This document shows, one piece after another, positions 1 through 6,544 of a DNA stretch of 64,000 nucleotides. The translations under genes were made by a program, and so were the position numbers. The notes under the pieces are model-generated. The model saw only the letters and a program-made list of their open reading frames with translations, had not been told where the DNA came from and ran no database searches. How positions within the stretch are numbered: position 1 is the stretch's first letter; the number at the start of each line of letters is the position of its first letter. The stretch is from Streptomyces lydicus (GTDB taxonomy: Bacteria; Actinomycetota; Actinomycetes; Streptomycetales; Streptomycetaceae). The stretch is taken from positions 7,130,001-7,194,000 of the forward strand of contig NZ_RDTE01000003.1 in the NCBI RefSeq assembly GCF_004125265.1, given 5' to 3'.

Positions 1-1166
1 CGGACGCGCGGCGGCGCGGGGTGCCGGTGCTGCCGCTGGACGTGAACCGGTCGGCGGTCGCTCACCGGATCGAACTGGTGTCCGGTTCCGGTGGTGACGG
101 GCCCCGCTCCGGCGCGGTCTGGGGCCTGCGGCTCGCGCTCTGCGATGTGCACGGCATGAGCGAGGCCGAGGCGCGGCGGATCGCGGCCGGGCAGCCCTAC
201 CACTCCCTCCAGGACCTGTGGCAGCGGGCCAGGCCGAGCCGCCCGGTGGCCGAACGTCTCGCCCGGGTCGGCGCGTTGGACGCCTTCGGCGCGAACCGGC
301 GGGATCTGCTGCTGTACCTCGCCGAGCTGCACCGCCACGGACGGCAGGCGTCCGGCGGTCAGTTGACGCTGCCGTCCGGGGCCCTGGACGGCGCGGGCGC
401 ACAGCGGGCGGCGCCGGCCGATCAGGTCGAGCCGGCGGGGCTGCCCGACCTCGGCGATGTCGAACGGCTCAGCGCCGAGCTGGGTGTCCTCGGCATGGAC
501 ACCTCCCGCCATCTGATGGCCGACCACCGGGATTTCCTCGCCGAGCTGGGCGCGCTGCCGGCCCGGCTGCTGCGCAGCGCCCGGCACGGCGAGACGGTGC
601 TGGTCGCCGGGGCCAAGGCGGCCACCCAGACGCCGCCGATCCGCTCCGGCCGCCGGGTCATCTTCACCACGCTCGACGACAGCACGGGACTGGTCGACTG
701 CGCCTTCTTCGACGACTCCCACGAGGCCTGTGCGCACACCGTCTTCCACTCCTGGCTGCTGCTGGTGCGCGGTACGGTCCAGCGGCGCGGGCCGCGCAGC
801 CTCAGCGTGGTCGGCGCCGCCGCCTGGAACCTCGCCGAGCTGGCCGAACTCCGCCGCGAGGGCGGGCTGGAGGCGGTCGTCGCCCGCCTCGCGACGGGAC
901 CGGAGAAGCCGGAGGGACGGGAGAGTCAGGAGGGGCAGGAGAGGCAAGATGGGCAGGGCGAGCCGGCGGCCGGGACGGACGACGGGAAGGGCGAAGGGCA
1001 GGACGGGGCGGGCCGGGAACCCGCGCCGGCGGACGCCGCACCGGGCCGGACCATCCGGCTGGAGACCGGCTATGAGCTGCACCCGTGGGCCGACCTCCAG
1101 CCCGCGGGCGAACGTGCCGCCACCGGACGCAAGTTGTGGCACTCCAGCCCGGGGAGCGCGGGATGA
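1..1166 (+). CDS. dnaE2: Error-prone DNA polymerase III alpha subunit DnaE2, C-terminal part (start outside window)
   Basis: The open frame is already running at base 3 and gives about 387 residues up to the TGA at 1164-1166, so this is the 3' part of a longer gene. Visible parts are a helix-hairpin-helix region with a 'VWGLRLALCDVHGMS' type start, and then an OB-fold at roughly visible residues 205-285 ('GRRVIFTTLDDSTGLVDC'). A Gly/Glu/Gln-rich linker follows, and the end reads 'ELHPWADLQPAGE...KLWHSSPGSAG', which I recognise as the usual C-terminus of actinobacterial DnaE2. DnaE2 is the translesion alpha subunit that works with ImuB. Its stop overlaps the ATG of the next gene (ATGA), so the two are translationally coupled. 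The polymerase active site lies outside the window. Confidence 0.88.
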   Translation, partial: DARRRGVPVLPLDVNRSAVAHRIELVSGSGGDGPRSGAVWGLRLALCDVHGMSEAEARRIAAGQPYHSLQDLWQRARPSRPVAERLARVGALDAFGANRRDLLLYLAELHRHGRQASGGQLTLPSGALDGAGAQRAAPADQVEPAGLPDLGDVERLSAELGVLGMDTSRHLMADHRDFLAELGALPARLLRSARHGETVLVAGAKAATQTPPIRSGRRVIFTTLDDSTGLVDCAFFDDSHEACAHTVFHSWLLLVRGTVQRRGPRSLSVVGAAAWNLAELAELRREGGLEAVVARLATGPEKPEGRESQEGQERQDGQGEPAAGTDDGKGEGQDGAGREPAPADAAPGRTIRLETGYELHPWADLQPAGERAATGRKLWHSSPGSAG

Positions 1167-2377
1167 CCCCCGCGCCCATGCCGAGGCTGCCCGCCGCGCC
1201 GCCGGAGCCGCCCGTCGCGCCGCCGGAGCCGTCCGCCGCGCCGCCGAGGCCGTCCGTCGCGCCGCCGGAGCCGTCCGCCGCGCCGACGGATCCGTTCGCT
1301 GCCCCGCGGCGGCCAGGCATGCTCCACATACGCTTCCGGGCCGCCGCCGGCGCCCCCGTGAGCGCCGGAGAGTTCGAGCAACTGCTGTGGCTCCTCGCGC
1401 AGTTCACCCCGGTGATCGAGGCGCTGCCGCCGGACGCCGCGCTGGCGGATGTGCGCGGTGCGCTGCGCTACTTCGACCGGGACGCGGCGGGCATCGCCGA
1501 ACTGGTGCGGCTGCGCGCGCTGGCCTGGTACGGCGTACGGTGCACGATCGGGATCGGCGCCAACCCGCTGCTCGCCCGGATGGCGGTGCAGGCGGCGGCA
1601 CCCGGGGAGATCCGGGCCGTCCCCGAGGACCCTGAGGCCGTCGCCGCCTTCCTCGACCGCCGTCCGGCCTCGGCGCTGCACGGCGTCGGCCCGGCCACTG
1701 CCCGCGCCCTGTGCGCGTACGGGCTCGACAGCGTCGGCCGGATCGCCGCCGCACCGCCCGCGACCCTGCAGCGGATCCTCGGCGCGAAGACCGGCCGCCT
1801 CGTGTACGAGCGGGCCCGTGGCATCGATCCGACGCCGGTGACGCCCAACGCCGCGGCCCGTTCGATGGGCGCGGAACACCGCTTCGCCCACGACGAACTG
1901 GACCCGGCCAGGCGCCGCAGGGCACTGCTCTCGCTCGCCGACGACCTCGGTGCCCGGATGCGCGCGAGCGGGCAGGTGGCCCGTGCGCTCACCCTCACCG
2001 TCCGCTACGCCGACCGCTCCACCACGACCCGCACCCGGCGGCTGGACGGGCCGACCGCGCACGGGCCCGCGCTGACCGGGGCGGCCTATGCGCTGCACGC
2101 CGCGCTCGGGCTGCAGCGGGCGCGGGTACGCTCCGTGGCGCTGCGCGCGGAGGATCTGTGCCGTGCCGAACTCGCCGCGCGGCAGCTGACCTTCGACCCG
2201 TCCGACGACAAGGCGCACCGCATCGAGGCGGCCGTCGACCGGGCCAGGGCGCGCTTCGGCACCGGGAGCGTACGCCCCGCGGCGACCCTCGGCCCGCACG
2301 GCCGTACGCCTCCGCACGGCCGTACGTCTCCGCCTTCGGGCACCAAGCCCCTCGGCCCCGGAGCCGTCCGCCCGTAG
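1163..2377 (+). CDS. DNA polymerase Y-family protein, ImuB-like
   Basis: 404 residues. I chose the ATG at 1163 because it overlaps the dnaE2 stop; a GTG at 1085 would extend it needlessly. Residues 12-46 are five Pro-rich heptads. The Y-family fold follows: a palm/finger part around 'CTIGIGANPLLARMAV', a helix-hairpin-helix at about 172-190 ('LHGVGPATARALCAYGL') and a little-finger domain. The acidic catalytic signatures of active Pol IV (DMDAFF and SIDEA) are not recognisable; their places read 'MLHIRFRA' and 'LPPDAALADV'. That fits an ImuB-type non-catalytic adapter of a DnaE2 mutasome. 'RQLTFD' near residue 341 could be a beta-clamp binding motif. Coupling to dnaE2 supports a joint translesion-synthesis role. 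An active Pol IV cannot be strictly excluded. Confidence 0.82.
   Translation: MTPAPMPRLPAAPPEPPVAPPEPSAAPPRPSVAPPEPSAAPTDPFAAPRRPGMLHIRFRAAAGAPVSAGEFEQLLWLLAQFTPVIEALPPDAALADVRGALRYFDRDAAGIAELVRLRALAWYGVRCTIGIGANPLLARMAVQAAAPGEIRAVPEDPEAVAAFLDRRPASALHGVGPATARALCAYGLDSVGRIAAAPPATLQRILGAKTGRLVYERARGIDPTPVTPNAAARSMGAEHRFAHDELDPARRRRALLSLADDLGARMRASGQVARALTLTVRYADRSTTTRTRRLDGPTAHGPALTGAAYALHAALGLQRARVRSVALRAEDLCRAELAARQLTFDPSDDKAHRIEAAVDRARARFGTGSVRPAATLGPHGRTPPHGRTSPPSGTKPLGPGAVRP
1196..1300 (+). repeat. Five 21-bp tandem units encoding APPEPSV/A heptads
   Basis: The N-terminal extension of the ImuB-like protein consists of five in-frame 21-bp units, each encoding Ala-Pro-Pro-(Glu/Arg/Asp)-Pro-(Ser/Pro/Phe)-(Val/Ala). 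The last unit is degenerate (APTDPFA). The period is a multiple of three, so copy-number change would keep the frame. Confidence 0.85.
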
Positions 2378-2407
2378 GGGCCTCCCCGAGGGCGTGCCCC
2401 CGGTGCC

Positions 2408-3073
2408 TCAGCCGTAGAGCTTCTTCGCGTACTCCGGGCCGTAGTGCCGCTCCAGCTCCTCCAGCGGCATGTCCCGGAGCTCGACGCCCTTGACGATCCG
2501 GGCCCGCGAGGGCAGGGCGTCCGGCTGCCAGGTCTCCGGATTCCACAGCTCCGAGCGCAGGAACGCCTTGGAGCAGTGGTAGAAGACCTCCTCGACCTCC
2601 ACCAGCAGCGCCAGCCGGGGGCGGTTGCCCTTCATGATCAGCTCGTCGAAGAACGGGGCATCGCGCAGCAGCCGGGCGCGGCCGTTGATCCGCAGGGTGT
2701 CACCGCGCCCCGGGACGAAGTAGTCCAGCCCGACGTGTGGATTGCCGAGGATGTTCCGCATGCCGTCCAGGCGCTTGTTGCCGGGGCGGTCCGGGATCAC
2801 CAGGGTGGTGTCGTCCAGGACATGGGTGAAGCCCGCCGGGTCGCCCTTGGGCGAGACATCGCACCGGCCCTGCGCATCCGCGGTGGCGATCACGCAGAAC
2901 GGCGAGTGGGCCAGCCACCGGCGGTCCAGGTCGTGCAGCCGATGGCGGGTCTTGTTCGCCGCATGGGAGTTGGGCTCGCCGATCAGCTCGCGCAGTTCCC
3001 CCTCCGACGAGACCTCCACCATGCCGGCCGGATCCGCCGTCCCCGCTGTCCCTGCCGTCTCCATCGGTGTCAT
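2408..3073 (-). CDS. Pyridoxamine 5'-phosphate oxidase family FMN protein (MSMEG_1061/DR2398-type PPOX)
   Basis: 221 residues. The split-barrel flavoprotein fold is indicated by 'FCVIATADAQGRCDVSPKGDPAGF', by 'LVIPDRPGNKRLDGMRNILGNPHVGLDYFVPG' read in two blocks, and by the C-terminal 'EVFYHCSKAFLRSELW' signature typical of the PPOX_FMN subfamily. These are cytosolic FMN- or F420-type oxidoreductases of mostly unknown substrate, and the true PdxH motifs are not evident. The ATG at 3073 has GAGGGG about 7 nt upstream; Met4 is an alternative start. The gene is monocistronic and divergent from the lipase. A 15-bp direct repeat lies just upstream at 3103-3147 and may be an operator. Substrate unknown. 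Confidence 0.8.
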   Translation of the reverse strand: MTPMETAGTAGTADPAGMVEVSSEGELRELIGEPNSHAANKTRHRLHDLDRRWLAHSPFCVIATADAQGRCDVSPKGDPAGFTHVLDDTTLVIPDRPGNKRLDGMRNILGNPHVGLDYFVPGRGDTLRINGRARLLRDAPFFDELIMKGNRPRLALLVEVEEVFYHCSKAFLRSELWNPETWQPDALPSRARIVKGVELRDMPLEELERHYGPEYAKKLYG

Positions 3074-3402
3074 CGGTGTCCCCTCGTGCCCTTCATACCG
3101 CGGTCACTGGTCAAGGCGCTGTCGGCTGTGATGTCACTGGTCAAGGCATTACTGACTGTACGGGACGGCTTCGGTCCCCGGCGGCCGCACGGGCGGACCG
3201 GGCACAGCACACCGCCGGCGCTCCGCGCCCCGGACGTCCGGTGAGGGTCATGTGTGGCTTCCTTCACCGTCACACCGCTGGCACGCTGTGCTTACCCGGC
3301 CGTAACTTACTTGCCAGTCAACTGCGTTGACCCTTGCGATCCGGATCGCGTGAACGGCTCACCGAGCACTTCGGAGTCCCCTCACCCCGCAAGGAGCATC
3401 GT
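3074..3402. promoter_or_regulatory. Divergent promoter region with direct repeats and palindromes
   Basis: This 329-bp gene-free stretch separates the PPOX and lipase genes. GTCACTGGTCAAGGC occurs twice, at 3103-3117 and 3133-3147, exactly 30 bp apart and therefore on one face of the helix, close to the PPOX start. Nearer the lipase are two perfect palindromes: GTCAAC-TGC-GTTGAC at 3317-3331 and GCGATCCGGATCGC at 3336-3349. The lipase ribosome-binding site AAGGAG is at 3391-3396. Regulator identities are unknown. Confidence 0.55.
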
Positions 3403-4305
3403 ATGAAGCTGCGCTGGTCAAGAACGCTCACCCTCCTTCCCGCCCTCGCGCTGGCCCTCGGCGTCACCACCACCGCGCCCGCTGCTGCCCACCCGTCGCC
3501 CGCCACCACCCCGGCCGGAGACGCTGCGCGCCGCCCCTCTGATTCCACCGTCCGCAGCGGCTGGAACAACTACTCCTGCAAGCCCTCCGCCGACCATCCG
3601 CGGCCGGTGGTCCTGGTGCACGGCACCCTGGGCAACGCCGTCGACAACTGGCTCGGCCTCGCGCCCTATCTGGTGGCCCGCGGCTACTGCGTCTTCTCCC
3701 TGGACTACGGGCAGCTGTCCGGCGTCCCGTTCTTCCACGGGCTGGGGCCGGTCGACGCCTCCGCCCGGCAGCTCGCCGACTACGTCGACCGGGTGCTGGC
3801 CGCCACCGGCACCTCGAAGGTCGATATCGTCGGCCACTCGCAGGGCGGCATGATGCCGCGGGTGTACATGAAGTTCCACGGCGGCGCGGACAAGGTGAAC
3901 ACGCTGGTCGGGCTGGCTCCCGACAACCACGGCACCGACCTGGACGGGCTGACCCGCCTGCTGCCCTACTTCCCCGGTGCCAAGCAGTACCTCGACAAGG
4001 CGACCCCCGGCCTGTCCGACCAGATCGTCGGCTCGGACCTCCTCAACCGCCTCAACGAGGGCGGCGACACCGTCCCCGGAGTGCACTACACCGTGATCGC
4101 GACCAAGTACGACGAGGTGGTCACCCCCTACCGGACCGAGTTCCTGAGCGGCCCCGACGTGCACAATGTCGTGCTCCAGGACCTGTGCGCCCTTGACCTC
4201 TCCGAGCATGTGGCCATCGGCCTCACCGACCGCGTCGCCTTCCACGAGACGGCCAACGCCCTCGACCCGGCGCACGCCACCCCGACCACCTGTGTGTCGG
4301 GCTGA
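3403..4305 (+). CDS. Secreted alpha/beta-hydrolase lipase (EstA/lipase class 2 type)
   Basis: 300 residues. The start is the ATG at 3403, with AAGGAG 6 nt upstream; an in-frame start at 3334 has no such site. A Sec signal peptide ends near 'APAAAHPSP'. The mature part has the oxyanion loop 'PVVLVHGTLGNAVDNW', the nucleophile elbow GHSQGG (Ser146) and a late His in the 'LSEHVAIG' region, as in Streptomyces class 2 lipases acting on triglycerides or esters outside the cell. Cys pairs ('YSC', 'GYC', 'DLC', 'TTC') suggest disulfides. It is convergent with the TetR gene and separated from it by a strong hairpin. A promoter with two palindromes lies upstream. Confidence 0.87.
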   Translation: MKLRWSRTLTLLPALALALGVTTTAPAAAHPSPATTPAGDAARRPSDSTVRSGWNNYSCKPSADHPRPVVLVHGTLGNAVDNWLGLAPYLVARGYCVFSLDYGQLSGVPFFHGLGPVDASARQLADYVDRVLAATGTSKVDIVGHSQGGMMPRVYMKFHGGADKVNTLVGLAPDNHGTDLDGLTRLLPYFPGAKQYLDKATPGLSDQIVGSDLLNRLNEGGDTVPGVHYTVIATKYDEVVTPYRTEFLSGPDVHNVVLQDLCALDLSEHVAIGLTDRVAFHETANALDPAHATPTTCVSG

Positions 4306-4325
4306 CCGGGAGCCGGTGCGGCCCA

Positions 4326-4359
4326 CCGCCCGTACGGGGGGCTCGTCCCGTACGGGCGG
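4326..4359. terminator. Bidirectional hairpin terminator between lipase and TetR
   Basis: A perfect 13-bp stem (4326-4338 with 4347-4359, CCGCCCGTACGGG arm) closes an 8-nt loop between two convergent genes. There is no T-tract, as is usual in high-GC actinomycetes. Confidence 0.7.
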
Positions 4360-4375
4360 CGGTGGAGTACTGCCG

Positions 4376-4996
4376 TCAGTCGCCCCGTACGGACGGCGGG
4401 CCGCTGTCCTCGTCGCCCGTCAGCAGGGCGTCGGTGCACTGTTCCGCCAGGTCCTCGGCGTGCGGGGGCAGCGGGCAGCCGCCGTGCAGATGGCGGCGCA
4501 CCAGCGACAGCGGGAGATCGATGACGGCGAGCGTCACCCGGTCCAGGCCCGCCCTGCCGTGCAGTCCCAGCGCCCCCGCGAGCGCCGCCATGGCCGCCCG
4601 CACCTGGATGTTCCCCTCCTCCGCACGGAGCAGATGCTCGTCGGACCAGTTGTCCCACCCGAAGTCGTGTTCCCCGTACAGCAGCAGCGAGGCCTTCGCC
4701 GGGTGGGTGCGGCTCCACGCCACGATGTGCCGGGCGGCCGCCCGGCCCCCGGCGCGTGGGTCCTGTGACGATTCAAGGGCAGCGAAGTAGCCCTCCTGGA
4801 AGTCCTCGACGGTACGCAGCCACACCTCGGCGAGCAGTGCCGGGCGGCCGGCGAAGCGGTGGTAGAGCGAGCCGCTGGGCGCGCCGACGGCCGCGGCGAC
4901 CGCGGACATGGTGACGCCCGACGGCCCGGACTCGGCTGCCAGCCGTACGGCGGCGTCGAGCAGCTGCGAGGTAGCGAAGCGGGAGGGCCTGGCCAT
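4376..4996 (-). CDS. TetR/AcrR family transcriptional regulator
   Basis: 206 residues. The N-terminal helix-turn-helix spans about residues 8-52 ('LLDAAVRLAAESGPSGVTMS...APSGSLYHRFAGRPALL'), followed by an all-helical ligand domain rich in Trp and His. The ATG at 4996 has no Shine-Dalgarno site. A -10-like TAGCCT ends 7 nt before it, so a leaderless transcript is likely. The gene lies between the lipase (convergent) and the LPMO (same strand, behind a terminator), so its target is not obvious from context; the lipase or its own promoter are possible. Ligand unknown. Confidence 0.88.
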   Translation of the reverse strand: MARPSRFATSQLLDAAVRLAAESGPSGVTMSAVAAAVGAPSGSLYHRFAGRPALLAEVWLRTVEDFQEGYFAALESSQDPRAGGRAAARHIVAWSRTHPAKASLLLYGEHDFGWDNWSDEHLLRAEEGNIQVRAAMAALAGALGLHGRAGLDRVTLAVIDLPLSLVRRHLHGGCPLPPHAEDLAEQCTDALLTGDEDSGPPSVRGD

Positions 4997-5145
4997 GTTC
5001 TAGAGGCTACTCTCCACTACGGCGGAGGGCATCCTCCGGGACAGAGCCTCCTCCGGAACAGGGACACCCCCCGGAACCGGGGCCCCCGGAACGGAGCATC
5101 CTCCGGAACGAGGCGGACGGCTCGGCGCACGGCCCGGCGCACGGC

Positions 5146-5177
5146 GACGCCGCCCCCGGGGCGAAGGGGGCGGCGTC
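5146..5177 (-). terminator. Hairpin terminator downstream of LPMO gene
   Basis: A perfect 12-bp stem (GACGCCGCCCCC at 5146-5157 with its complement at 5166-5177) and an 8-nt loop lie 67 bp after the LPMO stop and separate it from tetR. Confidence 0.7.
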
Positions 5178-5244
5178 GGTTCCGGGACGGTCGCGGCGCG
5201 GGCGTCAGTCAGCCCCTGGTGCTGGCGTCAGCCCGGTGTGGTCG

Positions 5245-6264
5245 TCAGCCGCGGTGCCGGGCGGCCTTGCGGCGGGTGGTGGCGAACAGCACCCCGGCGC
5301 CCATGGCCAGGACGGCGGCGCCGCTGATGGCCAGCGGGGCGGTGGAGCTGTCGCCACCGGTCTCCGCCAGATGCTGCCCGCCGGCCGGCTTGCCGCCGCC
5401 CTGGGCCTGCGGGGCGTTGCCGCTCTGCGAACTGCCGCCCGGCGCGGGGGTATCGGCGTCCGCCTGGGTGACGGCACCGGTGTGGGCGCCGGAGCCGGTG
5501 TGGGTGCCGGAGCCGCTGCCGTCGTGGTCGTGCCCGCTCATGTCCATCGACGACTTGCCGGCGCCCGCCGCGAGCTGGTGGGCGGTCGGCGCCGAGGCGG
5601 TCGGCGCGGGCTTCGCCGCCTGGCCGCTGTCCTTCCCGAAGACGACGTCCGAGCAGGTGTAGAAGGCCTCGGCGCTGTCCGAACGCTGCCAGATGCTGTA
5701 GATCAGGTGGCGCCCGGACCGGGCCGGCACCTTGCCGTTGAAGACGTACTCCCCGTTGGTCAGCTTCGGGTCGCTGACCTTCACGAACGGCTTCGACTCC
5801 AGGTCGGACCACTTCAGCGGCTTGGCCGGGTTGTAGCTGCTCTTGGTGAGGTACAGCTCGAAGTATCCCTTGTGGGGCGCGGTGGCCTTGTAGTGGAAGG
5901 TGTGGCTGCCCGCCCGCATCCTGGAGGAGGGCCAGTCGGCACGGGGCAGGTCGAGGCCCTTGTACTCGGGGTTGTTGGCGCTGCACAGCTTGCCGTCGGG
6001 GATGCGCGACTTGGACCGGCCGCCGGCCTCGCCGTCCCGTACACCGTTCCAGTCGTAGAAGGCCTGGGTGCCGCCGGCCTGCACGGCCGCCTTGCACGCC
6101 GCGGACTTCGGGCTCTCCGGCCCCTCCGCGAAGCATGCCGACACCCGGCTGACCGGGTCCGTCATCGAGCCGTGCGCGGCGGCCGGGCCCGCGGCGAGCA
6201 GGGTGAGCGCGAGCGGGCCGATACCGGCCAGTGCGATCCCGGTGGCCTTGCGACGAGCGGTCAT
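5245..6264 (-). CDS. Cell-wall-anchored AA10 lytic polysaccharide monooxygenase
   Basis: 339 residues. The start is the ATG at 6264, with GAAGGAG about 9 nt upstream; earlier in-frame starts at 6282-6312 lack a site. The signal peptide ends 'GPAAA', leaving His31 ('HGSMTDP') as the N-terminal copper-brace residue. A second brace His lies in 'SHTFHYKATAPHKGYFE' (121-131). The catalytic domain ends near residue 200. A low-complexity linker contains a Met/His cluster ('MDMSGHDHDG'). The C-terminus has a class E-type sortase signal LAETG at 299-303, a hydrophobic helix and a basic tail. AA10 enzymes oxidatively cleave chitin or cellulose; wall anchoring suggests work at or near the own surface. 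Transcribed alone, with a terminator 67 bp after the stop. Confidence 0.9.
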   Translation of the reverse strand: MTARRKATGIALAGIGPLALTLLAAGPAAAHGSMTDPVSRVSACFAEGPESPKSAACKAAVQAGGTQAFYDWNGVRDGEAGGRSKSRIPDGKLCSANNPEYKGLDLPRADWPSSRMRAGSHTFHYKATAPHKGYFELYLTKSSYNPAKPLKWSDLESKPFVKVSDPKLTNGEYVFNGKVPARSGRHLIYSIWQRSDSAEAFYTCSDVVFGKDSGQAAKPAPTASAPTAHQLAAGAGKSSMDMSGHDHDGSGSGTHTGSGAHTGAVTQADADTPAPGGSSQSGNAPQAQGGGKPAGGQHLAETGGDSSTAPLAISGAAVLAMGAGVLFATTRRKAARHRG

Positions 6265-6544
6265 GGTGGGGGTCTCCTTCATCCGTTGCATCGAGCGGGA
6301 GCGAGGCGGCACCGCTGTGGGGGGTCGGGAGACGGGCCACGGCGCCGTCCCCCGGAGAGCGGCGCCGGCGGCCCGCAGCGCCGCCTTACGAGAAGCACGC
6401 TAGCCCCGCTGAACAGCGGATTTGCCCCGGGAGAGCGGTTCCTGAGGATCTTTATGGCGGGCTTAAGGAGCCACTAAGCGGGGGCACAGGCAGGCGGGGA
6501 GGAAACGGGCACTCCTCACCGCCGCTCTCCTCACCGCCCCCTCT

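Noticed and set aside
3070..3273. 67-codon minus-strand open frame upstream of the PPOX gene
   Set aside because: It spans the direct repeats and promoter region, has no ribosome site and no protein-like pattern.
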